DNA of 64,000 nt from Antarctobacter heliothermus (GTDB lineage: Bacteria; Pseudomonadota; Alphaproteobacteria; Rhodobacterales; Rhodobacteraceae): contig NZ_CP022540.1 of NCBI RefSeq assembly GCF_002237555.1, positions 4,221,001-4,285,000 on the forward strand, given 5' to 3'. Under the pieces are notes generated by a model, which saw only the letters and a list, made by a program, of their open reading frames with translations, ran no database searches and was not told the DNA's origin. This document shows positions 49,630-59,602 of this stretch, in pieces. Both the position numbers and the translations under genes were made by a program. Numbering within the stretch: position 1 is the first letter of the stretch; the number at the start of each line of letters is the position of its first letter.

Positions 49630-50844
49630 ATGGCCATATCTGGGTTTCCCTCTGCGCCTTCCCGCAGTTCCTACGATGTCATCATCATCGGCGGGGCGAT
49701 CATGGGATCGGCGACCGCGTGGTTCCTGACTGAAAACCCGGATTTCGACGGCAGCGTTTTGGTGGTCGAACGCGACCCCAGCTATGCCATGTGCTCAACC
49801 GCGCATACCTATTCCTGCATCCGGCAACAGTTTTCCGATCCGCTGAATGTGCGAATCTCGCAATTCACCGCCGAATTCATCAAAGATTTGCCCGACCGGA
49901 TCGGCGATGCCCGCGCGCCGCGCCTGTCGGTTCAGAACTTTGGCTATCTCTATCTTGCCGACAACGAGGGCTTTGCCGATCAACTGCGGGGCAACGCGCA
50001 GATACAACGCGCCGCCGGAGCCGGGACCGAGTTGTTGACCCGTGATGAGATCGCGGCGCGCTATCCGTTTTACCAACTGGACGACATCCTGCTGGGGTCG
50101 ATCAACACCCGTGACGAAGGGTATTGGGACGGCGGCACCCTGTTCGACTGGTTGCGACGATCCGCACGCAGCCGGGGTGTGGAATACATCGGCAATGAGG
50201 TCGCGGGCATGACCAAGGATGGCAACCGCGCCCGCTCTGTCACGCTGGCCTCAGGGCAGCAAATCGCCTGTGGCCATGTGGTCAACGCCTCTGGCCCGCG
50301 CGCTGCGCGCACAGCTGCGATGGCGGGTATCAATCTGCCGGTCGAGCCGCGCCGCCGCTTCAACTGGGTTTATACGGCGGAAAAACCACTGGTTCGGGAA
50401 CTGCCGCTGACCATCGACCCGTCTGGGGTCCACACCCGGCAGGACGGCCCGTCAACCTATATGGCGGGCGCCGCCCCGGCAGAGGATCTGGCGGTGGAAC
50501 CGGATGATTTCCGCATGGATCACGACCGCTGGCAGGACCACGTCTGGCCGATCATCGCCAACCGCATCCCCCAGTTCGAGTCGATCCGTGTGGTGACCGA
50601 ATGGGTGGGGCACTATGCCTATAACACGCTGGATCAAAATGCCATTGTCGGACCGCACCCGGAGGTGGAAAACCTGCTGTTTCAGAACGGCTTTTCCGGT
50701 CACGGACTTCAGCAGGCCCCGGCAATGGGACGGGCCATTGCAGAACTGATCGCCTATGGCGAGTTCCGCAGCCTTGACCTGACACCGATGCTGTTCGACC
50801 GCATCCTGAGCGCACGCCGCGCAGTAGAAACGGCAGTGATCTGA
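49630..50844 (+). CDS. DAO-type FAD-dependent oxidoreductase
   Basis: The 404-residue protein has an FAD dinucleotide motif at about 16-32 (VIIIGGAIMGSATAWFL), a glycine/amine-oxidase body, and the C-terminal pattern NAIVGPHPEVENLLFQNGFSGHGLQQAPAMGRAIAEL. It belongs to the sarcosine-oxidase/D-amino-acid-dehydrogenase group, often acting on N-methyl or secondary amines. Position beside the MarR gene (converging) is neutral. The start at 49630 (MAISGFP) has GGAG upstream; a longer frame would include riboswitch DNA. Confidence 0.85.
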   Translation: MAISGFPSAPSRSSYDVIIIGGAIMGSATAWFLTENPDFDGSVLVVERDPSYAMCSTAHTYSCIRQQFSDPLNVRISQFTAEFIKDLPDRIGDARAPRLSVQNFGYLYLADNEGFADQLRGNAQIQRAAGAGTELLTRDEIAARYPFYQLDDILLGSINTRDEGYWDGGTLFDWLRRSARSRGVEYIGNEVAGMTKDGNRARSVTLASGQQIACGHVVNASGPRAARTAAMAGINLPVEPRRRFNWVYTAEKPLVRELPLTIDPSGVHTRQDGPSTYMAGAAPAEDLAVEPDDFRMDHDRWQDHVWPIIANRIPQFESIRVVTEWVGHYAYNTLDQNAIVGPHPEVENLLFQNGFSGHGLQQAPAMGRAIAELIAYGEFRSLDLTPMLFDRILSARRAVETAVI

Positions 50845-50875
50845 GCGCTTTGACGATCGCACGCGTTCACGTCGG

Positions 50876-51367
50876 TCACTCGTCCGGCGTGCCGCCTTTG
50901 CTATCCAGCGGCAGAGCCAGCAACTTACGCAAGAGCCGTTTCAGTTCTGCGGCCTCGGCCCCGTCCAGGCACCCGGCATCGCGCGACTCGTGATCAACAA
51001 AGGTCGGCATCAACGCCGTGATCCGGGCCTGTCCCAAAGCGGTCAGACGCAGTTCCATCGCGCGCTTGTCATCCTCAGGGACGCGACGGGTGATAAGCCC
51101 GTCTGCCTCCATCTGGCGGACCATCTTGGTCATATGCGCCCGCTTGATGCTAAGCGCGCGGGCCAGCAGGCCTTGCCGGATGCCTGGGTTCTCATACAGC
51201 ACCATCAGCACTGAAATCTCTCCCGGGCGGACCTCTTCTCCTTCGAATGCCCGAAAGAAATCGGCAAAGCTCTGCAACTGGGCCAGTCGCAATAAAAAGC
51301 CCAGCGAATCCGACAGATGGCCATAGCGCACTACCGCATCTCTGGCAGGTTCAGGCACCTTGCGCAC
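50876..51367 (-). CDS. MarR-family transcriptional regulator
   Basis: The 163-residue protein starts at a GTG (51367) eight bases after GGGGAGG; the reading frame extends further upstream but the family length fits this start. It has the MarR winged helix: ISVLMVLYENPGIRQGLLARALSIKRAHMTKMVRQMEADGLITRRVPEDDKRAMELRLTALG. The lead YGHLSDSLGFLLRLAQLQSF is the dimer helix. MarR proteins of this shape often respond to aromatic acids or their CoA esters. The upstream region carries an operator-like motif shared with the region at 19021-19039. Confidence 0.88.
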   Translation of the reverse strand: MRKVPEPARDAVVRYGHLSDSLGFLLRLAQLQSFADFFRAFEGEEVRPGEISVLMVLYENPGIRQGLLARALSIKRAHMTKMVRQMEADGLITRRVPEDDKRAMELRLTALGQARITALMPTFVDHESRDAGCLDGAEAAELKRLLRKLLALPLDSKGGTPDE

Positions 51368-51495
51368 AATAGCCACCTCCCCGGACAGAGGGGATGGCAG
51401 GGTGGTCGGGCGATCCACTGCAACCGGCCGTGTCCCTCGCGTGAAAACTGGCTGTGCGCATCCATCCCCCCTTTTGCACTGCTTGCGACTTAGCA

Positions 51496-51514
51496 TTTGT
51501 TTCCAAGTAGACAA
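51496..51514 (-). promoter_or_regulatory. Candidate MarR operator
   Basis: On the minus strand the sequence is TTGTCTACTTGGAAACAAA, matching the 19021-19039 motif at 17 of 19 positions. An outer inverted repeat ATTTGT (51495-51500) and ACAAAT (51511-51516) surrounds it. It lies about 130 bases before the MarR GTG and 256 bases before the RND adaptor gene, so the regulator may control itself and possibly the efflux pair. Confidence 0.6.
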
Positions 51515-51621
51515 ATCATTCAGTTTGAAGTCAAGATCTTCGGCGGCTGCCGGGCGCTGATCCCTGTCACCGTCGGCGCCGCGCCACGTCGAACCCTTTG
51601 CCCGCATCCCGCCCATCAGAG

Positions 51622-51674
51622 TTGCCGCCCCCCATGTGGCGGCAATTCGACCTTTTGCGCTACGCGCGCAAAAG
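51622..51674. promoter_or_regulatory. Two perfect inverted repeats ahead of the RND adaptor gene
   Basis: TTGCCGCC (51622-51629) with GGCGGCAA (51638-51645), and CTTTTGCGC (51652-51660) with GCGCAAAAG (51666-51674), form two hairpins in a row, about 100-150 bases before the adaptor ATG. They could be attenuators or operators; no partner is known. Apart from these and the MarR motif, the 402 bases from 51368 to 51769 hold no recognised gene. Confidence 0.4.
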
Positions 51675-51769
51675 TGCTTCGCTTGCCAGACAGGAGTTGC
51701 CCTCCGGTTCGCTCTACCCCTGTTATGCATTGCCGAGGGCCTGCCCGGGCCAGACTGGAGCCAAGACTG

Positions 51770-53113
51770 ATGAATTTGAAACCCTTGCTTGTACTGCCGC
51801 CCCTCGTGCTTGGTGTTGCCGGTTTCATGTGGATGACCAAAGGTCAGGACACGCCACAACAAACCCGCGAAGAGGCCAGGCTTGCCGTGCGGGTAATGAC
51901 GGTAGAGGAAGGTGCTCTGCCCCTGTCGGCGACCGGTTATGGCAGGGTTGCTGCAATGCACAGTTGGACGGCCGTCTCGCAGGTGGACGGGCGCATTCTG
52001 GAACTGGTCAGCGATCTGGCCGAGGGAACGCTGGTCGATGAGGACACCCTTTTGGTCCAGATCGACAAGACCGATTTCGATTTGGCAATCCAGAAATCAC
52101 GCGCCAATATCGCCGCCGCCGAAGCAGCGTTGATCCAACTGGAGCGTGAAGAAGAAAACTCGCGTCGCGTGCTGGCGCTGGAAGAGAACATCCGCATTGT
52201 GGCGCAGGCGGAATTTGACCGGGTTCGTGACCTAGTCGACCGCGGCACCAGCACCGCAGCGGCGCTTGACACCGTGCGCAAGGCCCTGTTGGCGCAGGAA
52301 AACGCCGTCACGCAACTGAACAACACGCTAGACCTGTACCCGGCGCAACGCGCCTCGGCGGAGGCGACACTGGCGGTGCGCCAAGCTGAATTGGCAGAGG
52401 CTGAACGTGCGCTGGACAATACCACCCTGTCGGCCCCCTTCCGGGGGCGTGTCGCCGAGGCGAACGTCGAGGTCGGTCAGTTCGTACGCACCGGCGAGGT
52501 ATTGCTGTCGCTGGACGCCATCGACGCGGTCGAGGTCGTGGCCTCTTTTCAGCCGCAGGTCCTGGCATCTGTGGTTCAGACGTCACTGGGACAAACCATA
52601 GCGGAAACCACCCAGATCGATTCGACCCGCGTCGTGGAGCTGTTCCGGCAATCCGGGATCACCGCCAGCGTCCGGTTGGATCTTGCCGGAGCACAGGCCC
52701 GCTATCCGGCAGAAATCATCCGGTTTCGCGGCACCATAGACAGCGCGACAGGCACAATCGGCATTGCGGTGCGCGTGGACGATCCCTTTCTGGCCGGAGG
52801 ACCGGCACGGCGGCCGCCGCTGAGCGTAGGTGGGTTTGTATCCGTGGCGCTGGAGGCCACATCGCCCGACGACGCCATTGCTGTTCCGCGCGCAGCGGTC
52901 CATCAGGGCGACGACGGCACGCCCTTTGTCTATGTCGCCGACGCCGAAGACCGGCTGGCGATCACTCCGGTCGTGCTTGGCCCGGTCGCGGACGAAAACG
53001 TGCTTTTGCGTGACGGGCTGGTTTCTGGTGACCGGCTGATCCTGTCGGCCCCGCGCCCGCCCATCGCGGGCATGGCACTTAGCCCCGTCGATGTGGACGG
53101 AGACGCCAGATGA
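51770..53113 (+). CDS. RND efflux periplasmic adaptor (HlyD/MexA family)
   Basis: The 447-residue protein has an N-terminal membrane segment (LKPLLVLPPLVLGVAGFMWM), a barrel-sandwich lipoyl domain (VSQVDGRILELVSDLAEGTLV and its partner LSAPFRGRVAEANVEVGQFV), a coiled-coil hairpin between them (about 95-215) and a membrane-proximal beta region ending AVPRAAVHQGDDGTPFVYVAD. It links the inner-membrane RND pump to an outer-membrane channel. GGAG lies before the ATG. It overlaps the pump gene by four bases (ATGA). Confidence 0.9.
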   Translation: MNLKPLLVLPPLVLGVAGFMWMTKGQDTPQQTREEARLAVRVMTVEEGALPLSATGYGRVAAMHSWTAVSQVDGRILELVSDLAEGTLVDEDTLLVQIDKTDFDLAIQKSRANIAAAEAALIQLEREEENSRRVLALEENIRIVAQAEFDRVRDLVDRGTSTAAALDTVRKALLAQENAVTQLNNTLDLYPAQRASAEATLAVRQAELAEAERALDNTTLSAPFRGRVAEANVEVGQFVRTGEVLLSLDAIDAVEVVASFQPQVLASVVQTSLGQTIAETTQIDSTRVVELFRQSGITASVRLDLAGAQARYPAEIIRFRGTIDSATGTIGIAVRVDDPFLAGGPARRPPLSVGGFVSVALEATSPDDAIAVPRAAVHQGDDGTPFVYVADAEDRLAITPVVLGPVADENVLLRDGLVSGDRLILSAPRPPIAGMALSPVDVDGDAR

Positions 53114-56100
53114 TCTCTTTTTTCGTGCGCCACCCTGTGGCGGCCAACCTGCTGATGGCGCTGATCTGCATTCTTGGCATTTCCGTCATCAGCAACATCG
53201 AACGTGAGACATTTCCCGAGTTTACCGCCGACAGCGTCTCTGTCTCTGTCGCCTATCCCGGCGCGTCGGCGCTGGATGTTGACGAAGAAGTTTGCGCCCC
53301 ATTGGAGGACGCGCTGAGCGGCCTGTCCGGATTGGCGGATTTTCAGTGTCTATCTGTCGACGGACGCGCCGCCGCCACAGCCGAACTGGAAGAAGGCGGT
53401 GATATCATCCAGTTTTTCAACGACGTGTTTTCTGCCGTCTCGGGCATCGGCGACTTTCCTGACGACGCCGATACTCCGGCGGTCGAGATCGCCTCGCGCA
53501 GCGATCTGGTGGCGATGATCGCCATTTCCGGCATCACCGGCAAAGAGGGACTGATCGCCTATGCGGACGAACTGGCAGATACGCTGTTGGCGTTGCAGGG
53601 GGTGGCCGATGCCACCGTGTCGGGCATCACCGGGCGCGAATTGCAGGTAACATTTGACCAGCAGGCACTGCGCCGTTTTGGCCTGTCCAGCCGCGATCTG
53701 GTCAATGCCATCGAAGCGCGCAGCCTGCGCCAGCCGCTGGGCAGCGCGGATCTCAGCGACTCGAGCGTGATCCTGCGCTATGTCGGGGCCAGCCGCACCG
53801 TTGCCGATCTCGAAGACCTGATCGTGATCGAAAACGCCGATGGCGGGCTGGTGCGGCTGTCAGATCTGGCAAGCGTCAAACTGGTGGACAGCGACGAGAA
53901 CCGTCAAAGCTATATCAACGGCGTGCAGACGGCGATCATCTCGATCTCCAAATCCGCCGATGAGGACAGCATCCGCGTCTATGAACGCGTTGATGCGATC
54001 CTACAGGCAGAACGCGCCACATGGCCCGATCCGTTTGAGATCACCGTGATCAACAACATGACAGAGTTGATCGAGGAACGTCTGACGCTGATCCTGCAAA
54101 ACATCGCCATGGGGCTGGTGCTGGTCTTTGTGACCATGTGGCTGTTCTTTTCGCTGCGCGAGGCGCTGTGGATTTCCGCCGCCCTGCCGGTGTCCTTTCT
54201 GGGCGGGCTTTTTGTCATGAGCATGCTGGGCATCACCATCAACATGATCACCCTGATCGCCCTGCTTATGGCCGTGGGCCTGATCATGGACGACAGCATC
54301 GTGATCGCCGAAAACATCGACAAATGGCGCCGCCGGGCACCACCTCTGGAGGCCGCTGCTCGCGGCACGATGGAGGTTCTGCCGGGCGTGTTTTCGTCTT
54401 TTCTGACCACCGCCTGCGTCTTTGGCCCGCTGATGTTCCTGTCCGGAGAGATGGGTCAGATCCTCAAGTTCATTCCGATGGTTCTGCTGATCACCCTGTC
54501 GTTGTCACTGGTCGAGGGCTTCCTGCTGTTACCGAACCACCTCAGCCATGTGGGTCAGGCTGATCCCGACGCGCTTAAAGTCCGCCCCGCCGCCCGCGCG
54601 CTGGACTGGTTCAAGGAGCGGCTGGTGATGCCGCTGGCGTCGGCCCTTGTGCGGCTGCGTTACCTTACCTTTGGCTCTGTGATTGCCGCCCTGATCCTGT
54701 CGATCGGACTGATTGCCTCTGGCCAGATCAAGGTTATCGGTTTTCCGGCGACGGAAAGTGATACGATTGTCACGCGGGTGTCGCTGACCTCCGGCATCGC
54801 GCGGGAGCGTACCGTGGCAACGGTGGACCAGTTGTTGCTCGGGTTGGAGCAGGTGAACGCGGACCTGACCCCCGGCACCGAAGGCGGCGCGCTTTTGGTC
54901 CAGCGGGTTCTGGTGCAATACGCCGTCAACGCCGATGTGTCGGACAATGGGTCGAACACCGCGACGATCACCGTCGACCTGCTGGAAAGTTCATTGCGCA
55001 ATGTGCTGGCCGACGATGTGTTGGAGGCATGGCGCGTGGCCGCAGGCCCCCTGCCCGACATTGTCCAGATCAGCTTTTCCCAAGCCGAAACCGGCCCCGG
55101 CGGTCTTGATCTGGATGTCGAATTGCTGGGTCGTGATCTGGAGGATCTGGAAGAGGCGTCAAGCGTCTTGCTGACCAAACTATTGGCGCGCGATGATGTG
55201 ACAGAGGCGTTTCAGGATCTCTACGGCGGCCGGGATGAGGTGCAGATCCGGCTGAACAACTACGGCTATTCCATCGGACTGACGCCGCAATCGCTGTCGG
55301 CGCAATTGCGCGATGCCTTTGAGGGGTCTGAAACCGACAGTTTCCGCCTTGGCGCAAGTGACCGAACGGTGCGGGTGCAACTGGCCGACACCGTCACCAG
55401 CCTGACCGAGCTAGAGCGCTTTCCCATTGTTCTGCCGGGGGGGGCGCTAACCAACCTGACAACGGTGGCGGATCTGACCCATTCAGCGGGGTATCCTACC
55501 GTGACGCGCAAGAACGGCATGGCCGTGGCCCGCATTCAGGGCAAGATCGACCGCAGCGTCACCACCTCGACCGCCATTTCCAATGTCGTCGTGGATGAGC
55601 TTGCACCACAGCTGGCCGAAGCCTTTCCCGGTGTCCAGATCAAGATCGGGGGCGCGACCGAGGAACAGCAGAAATCGCAGTCCTCGATGATGTCGGCGCT
55701 GCTGCTGGGCTTGGTCGGAGTTTACATGGTGCTGGCCTTTCAGTTCCGCTCGTACAGCCTGCCCGTGGTGGTCATGCTGTCGATCCCCTTTGCGCTGATC
55801 GGCACGATATTGGGGCACTGGGGGTTGGGCATGGACATGTCGATGCCCAGCCTGATCGGCTTTGCGTCATTGGCGGGCATCGTGGTCAATAACGCGATCC
55901 TGTTCCTGACCTTTTTCCAGACCCATCTACAGGACGACGACTATGTCGCGGCCTCGCTCAACGCGGTCAGAGATCGGTTCCGGCCGATCCTGTTGTCTAC
56001 CTCGACCACCTTCATGGGGCTGATCCCGATCATTCTGGACAACAGTCCGCAGGTGCAGACGCTGGTACCGCTGGTGGTGTCGGTGGCCTTTGGCCTTGTC

Positions 56101-56238
56101 GCGTCGATGGTGCTGGTTGTGCTGGTGTTCCCGTCAGTCCTGTCCATCTACTTTGACGTGGTGAGCGTGCGGAAATGGATTGAACAGTTCGATGGGGAAG
56201 ACGCAGAGCCAACAGCATCCGTGGCGACAGACCGTTAA
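53110..56238 (+). CDS. RND-family efflux transporter permease
   Basis: The 1042-residue pump has the RND plan: helix 1 at about 10-30, a large periplasmic domain, helices 2-6 (about 335-530), a second periplasmic loop and helices 8-12 (about 860-1020). The proton-relay pair is in LMAVGLIMDDSIVIAENIDK (TM4). It uses the proton gradient to expel drugs, solvents or other amphipathic compounds; the substrate is unknown. No outer-membrane factor gene is in the window. The MarR gene upstream is a candidate regulator. Confidence 0.92.
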   Translation: MISFFVRHPVAANLLMALICILGISVISNIERETFPEFTADSVSVSVAYPGASALDVDEEVCAPLEDALSGLSGLADFQCLSVDGRAAATAELEEGGDIIQFFNDVFSAVSGIGDFPDDADTPAVEIASRSDLVAMIAISGITGKEGLIAYADELADTLLALQGVADATVSGITGRELQVTFDQQALRRFGLSSRDLVNAIEARSLRQPLGSADLSDSSVILRYVGASRTVADLEDLIVIENADGGLVRLSDLASVKLVDSDENRQSYINGVQTAIISISKSADEDSIRVYERVDAILQAERATWPDPFEITVINNMTELIEERLTLILQNIAMGLVLVFVTMWLFFSLREALWISAALPVSFLGGLFVMSMLGITINMITLIALLMAVGLIMDDSIVIAENIDKWRRRAPPLEAAARGTMEVLPGVFSSFLTTACVFGPLMFLSGEMGQILKFIPMVLLITLSLSLVEGFLLLPNHLSHVGQADPDALKVRPAARALDWFKERLVMPLASALVRLRYLTFGSVIAALILSIGLIASGQIKVIGFPATESDTIVTRVSLTSGIARERTVATVDQLLLGLEQVNADLTPGTEGGALLVQRVLVQYAVNADVSDNGSNTATITVDLLESSLRNVLADDVLEAWRVAAGPLPDIVQISFSQAETGPGGLDLDVELLGRDLEDLEEASSVLLTKLLARDDVTEAFQDLYGGRDEVQIRLNNYGYSIGLTPQSLSAQLRDAFEGSETDSFRLGASDRTVRVQLADTVTSLTELERFPIVLPGGALTNLTTVADLTHSAGYPTVTRKNGMAVARIQGKIDRSVTTSTAISNVVVDELAPQLAEAFPGVQIKIGGATEEQQKSQSSMMSALLLGLVGVYMVLAFQFRSYSLPVVVMLSIPFALIGTILGHWGLGMDMSMPSLIGFASLAGIVVNNAILFLTFFQTHLQDDDYVAASLNAVRDRFRPILLSTSTTFMGLIPIILDNSPQVQTLVPLVVSVAFGLVASMVLVVLVFPSVLSIYFDVVSVRKWIEQFDGEDAEPTASVATDR

Positions 56239-56267
56239 GGGAGTTGTCCCGGCCCAGATAGCGCCGC

Positions 56268-56307
56268 TGCGCGCGCGCCCGGCCCATCGTGCCGGACGGG
56301 CGCGCAG
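56268..56307. terminator. GC-rich hairpin between convergent RND and RTX genes
   Basis: CTGCGCGCGCGCCCGGC and GCCGG-A-CGGGCGCGCAG can form a long stem with a bulge around CCATCGT. It separates the convergent genes; no strong T-run follows. Confidence 0.5.
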
Positions 56308-56314
56308 TCTGGAC

Positions 56315-59300
56315 CTATCCGACCAAGATCATCTCAAGGGTGATGTCGGCAAGATTGGTATCGGCAAGGATCACCGTCTCACCATCATCAGAAAAGACCA
56401 CATCGTTACCCGTCTGTACCATGGCATCCAGCACCTGTTGGCCGGTCAGGCCAAAACCGTCAAAATGCAGATCATCCCAGATCTCAAGGTCGGTAACCGT
56501 CACCGTGCTGGCCTGCCCATCGTTGATAAAGACAAAGCTGTCCATATACAGACCGCCGGACATCAGACCATCACCCGCTCCGGGGTCGAGGTGATCATCC
56601 ATGCCGTGGCTTTGGATGTAGGCCATCAGATCCGCATCAGTATTGGCGACAAACTCCGCCGACGCCATGAAAAGGCCGACCACTTCAGAGCGCTCCATGC
56701 CGTTGTCCAGCGCATCGAGCCAGCTTGACAGACCATTGGGGTCGGGGCCGCGTTTGAGCACGTTCCGGTACAGCAGGGTTACAAACTGCGTGTCCGTCGT
56801 GTCGCCATACGTGCTCTGGAATTCCGGCGCGCCCATGAAACTTTCGATCACCTCTGGCAGGGTCATGTTGCCGCTGGCAAGCGTTTGGGTCCACCCTTGG
56901 AAACCGCTCTCTTCCGGGTCACGATCAAAGACGGCCCTGTACAGCCGGAACACATCATCGGCCCAGTTCGTGATGTCGCGTGTGTCGTCAAAACTCTGCT
57001 GCGCGATGGCGGTCTTGGACCTGTGTTCTGGCGTTTCGGAAAACAGCAGTACGACGCGCTCGCGCGACAGGTCAGTCTCTAGCCGGCCAACCCAATAGTC
57101 CCGGTCTGCCAGAGACGGCGCGCGCGCCAGCACGTTGGCGTATAGCAGGGTCACAAAATCCGCGTCAGTGGCATCGCCATAAGTGCCCTGGAATTCGGGC
57201 GAGGCGACAAACGCGGCCGCGATCTCTTGCAGGGTTTTGGCACCCGAAGCCAGCTTTTGCACCCAGCCATGATGCCCGGCCACCCCCGGTTCACGGCCAA
57301 AGACAGTGTCGTACAGGCGGTAGATCTCTGCCGAGGCAACGATATGAAAAAGCCCCTGATCCGCGCCAATCAGCACATCGAACCCGCCCCCGCCCTCAAA
57401 GGTTTCCCCGGTTCCGGCACTGCCGATGAACATGTCGTCATAGCTGCCGCCGCGAAGATGTTCGATGTTGGTCAGGCTGTGCCGGAACGTCGTACCGTCA
57501 TAGATTCCGGTCGCCACCCCCTGCGTCAGGTTCGCGCTCACCCCGCTTTGATGCGCAACGCGGTCGTACAGGACCAGATCCACGCCGCCGCGCCCGTCGA
57601 TGATGTCGTCGCCGCCGCGCGGAGCAAACAGATCGTCGAACCCGCTGCCCAGCAGAGTGTCGGCCAGACCCGTGGCGTTGATCTGGATACGCGCGTTGCC
57701 GATTCCGTTGATCACGTCCTGTCCGCCGGTGCCATCGTCCAGAACCATCCCGGCCGCCAGATCAACCCGGATGCCGTTGCCCGCCGGGCCGGTCAGATCG
57801 GCCGAACGAAAGAACAGATCAACAATGCCACCTGACGCACCGATGTTGAAAACGTCATTGCCAGCGCCGCCCGACAGCACGATCAAACCGCCATCAGCCG
57901 CCGTGACGTTGAACGTGTCGTCCTGTCCGGTGCCATAGATGCCAAGGCCACCCGCAGCCATGGCAACGTCTGCGCCCAGAATGGTGGTCAAACCCTGCGC
58001 GCCCTTGTCCACCTCCGCCGTGCCCGTAGCGCCATCGACATCAACCACCACGCCCGCGTCGAGGAACCTGTTGGTCACATAGACATAGCCCGGACCGCCA
58101 CCGCCAACCATGACCGTGTCGTTCCCCGCGCCAGAGTCTGCGGCGTCAATCTGCTCATAATCTTCAACGCTGCCGGTATCGAGCAGATCATCGCCCTCGC
58201 CGCCGGACAGATAACCGCCTCCCGCGCCCCCCATAAGGGTGTCATTGCCTGCAAAGCCATACAGACTGTCCTCACCGTCCAGACCGACAATCAGATCATC
58301 GTCGCCATATCCGGCCAGAATGTCATCCTGCGCGCTGCCGAGCAGCGTGTCGGCAGCTTCAGAACCGCTTACCCATTCGATGTTGCGGATACTGTGGGAA
58401 AACGCCTGTCCATTCCAAAATCCCGTGGCCGTTCCAGCGGCAAGGTCCACTTGAACGTCGGAATAGGTGCCAACGCTGAGCCGCAGCCTGTCTTCTCCGC
58501 CACCGCCATCCACCGTGTCCTGTCCCCCGAACAGGAGAAAACTTTCGTCTCGGAATGATCCGGTGATCAGGTCGGACATGGCCGTGCCGGCAAGTTCAAT
58601 ACCATATTGACCATCGGTCAGGTAGGTGATCTGGTCGGTATAGCCGAGACCATCCTCGATCGTGCCCGCCGTCAGATCGGCAACTATCCCCGTCGTGGGC
58701 AGCGCGAATGCGCCATAGAGATATTCCAGATAGGCGTAAGACGACAGGTCAAGGTTGAAGGTGTCGTTGCCTTCGAACCCCCGCAGCCGAATGAATTGTC
58801 CCTCTGCAACCGTTATGTTGAAAATATCATTCCCGGTGCCCGCAAATAGGCCTAGGCCGTCAGCGTACATTGCCTCGGCCGTTCCAAGGATCGTGTGATT
58901 GATGGCGGGGCCCAGAACTCCGCCGGTATTGGTCACCCCGTTGGCCGTCAATTCAAGGGGGCCCGTAACCTGTAAAAAATCGAGGCCGTAATACGCCATC
59001 GGTCCGGTTCCGGTCAGATCATAGGTGTCATTTCCCCGGGTGCCCAGAACAGAGGTGACTGTGTACGTCGGAAGGTCGGTGCCCAACAAAAACATATCAT
59101 CGCCGCCGCCGCCATTATACCGCCCCGGCGTCCCTTGTGCCTGAACGATCACGGGATCCCCATGTACCCAAATAAGGTCGTACCAGTTCAACGTCATCTG
59201 AAAGCTTTCGGCCGCCGTGGCATCCACGTTCATTGTCGTGTCATCGACGAACCACAGACCCAGACGTATCAGTTCTCCCCGTTGCACATATTCCATGGTG

Positions 59301-59602
59301 TTAGCCAATTTGACTGCGTGGCCACGCATCCCCCCGATCGTCGCCTGAAGAACGCCGCCCTGTTCAAAGTGCATTGTATCGATGACACCGGCGACGAAAG
59401 TACCGTAGGGCGATAACTCTCGCGGCGCGTTGAAATGAAGGGCTAACCCTTCAATCCGCCAAGTCATGTCCGTTTCCGGGTTGTAAAGAACAATCTCCCT
59501 TGATGTTTCGGATATGAGCTCAAGCTGAACCGGCGCGCCGTCTGCATCGTAAAAAACATCGCGGATGAATTCGCTGTTGGGGCCAAAAAAATTCAGCTGC
59601 AT
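56315..59602 (-). CDS. Secreted RTX-type calcium-binding protein with two DUF4214 domains
   Basis: The 1095-residue acidic protein has no N-terminal signal peptide, as expected for type I secretion. It has an N-terminal unique part (1-150, starting MQLNFFGPNSEFIRD) and many GGxGxDxL-type calcium repeats and variants spread over about 165-740 (for example GNDTLMGGAGGGYLSGGEGD, GGDDIIDGRGGVDLV). Two DUF4214 domains follow (about 758-865 and 882-985, with FVASPEFQGTYGD and FMGAPEFQSTYGD). The C-terminal 80 residues have repeated D and hydrophobic positions. DUF4214 occurs in surface and sugar-related proteins of marine bacteria. AAGGA precedes the ATG at 59602. No transporter genes are adjacent. 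Confidence 0.85.
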   Translation of the reverse strand: MQLNFFGPNSEFIRDVFYDADGAPVQLELISETSREIVLYNPETDMTWRIEGLALHFNAPRELSPYGTFVAGVIDTMHFEQGGVLQATIGGMRGHAVKLANTMEYVQRGELIRLGLWFVDDTTMNVDATAAESFQMTLNWYDLIWVHGDPVIVQAQGTPGRYNGGGGDDMFLLGTDLPTYTVTSVLGTRGNDTYDLTGTGPMAYYGLDFLQVTGPLELTANGVTNTGGVLGPAINHTILGTAEAMYADGLGLFAGTGNDIFNITVAEGQFIRLRGFEGNDTFNLDLSSYAYLEYLYGAFALPTTGIVADLTAGTIEDGLGYTDQITYLTDGQYGIELAGTAMSDLITGSFRDESFLLFGGQDTVDGGGGEDRLRLSVGTYSDVQVDLAAGTATGFWNGQAFSHSIRNIEWVSGSEAADTLLGSAQDDILAGYGDDDLIVGLDGEDSLYGFAGNDTLMGGAGGGYLSGGEGDDLLDTGSVEDYEQIDAADSGAGNDTVMVGGGGPGYVYVTNRFLDAGVVVDVDGATGTAEVDKGAQGLTTILGADVAMAAGGLGIYGTGQDDTFNVTAADGGLIVLSGGAGNDVFNIGASGGIVDLFFRSADLTGPAGNGIRVDLAAGMVLDDGTGGQDVINGIGNARIQINATGLADTLLGSGFDDLFAPRGGDDIIDGRGGVDLVLYDRVAHQSGVSANLTQGVATGIYDGTTFRHSLTNIEHLRGGSYDDMFIGSAGTGETFEGGGGFDVLIGADQGLFHIVASAEIYRLYDTVFGREPGVAGHHGWVQKLASGAKTLQEIAAAFVASPEFQGTYGDATDADFVTLLYANVLARAPSLADRDYWVGRLETDLSRERVVLLFSETPEHRSKTAIAQQSFDDTRDITNWADDVFRLYRAVFDRDPEESGFQGWTQTLASGNMTLPEVIESFMGAPEFQSTYGDTTDTQFVTLLYRNVLKRGPDPNGLSSWLDALDNGMERSEVVGLFMASAEFVANTDADLMAYIQSHGMDDHLDPGAGDGLMSGGLYMDSFVFINDGQASTVTVTDLEIWDDLHFDGFGLTGQQVLDAMVQTGNDVVFSDDGETVILADTNLADITLEMILVG

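Noticed and set aside
50876..51961. A 361-residue version of the MarR protein
   Set aside because: The extra N-terminus runs through the operator region and has no MarR resemblance; the GTG at 51367 has a strong ribosome-binding site and gives normal family length.
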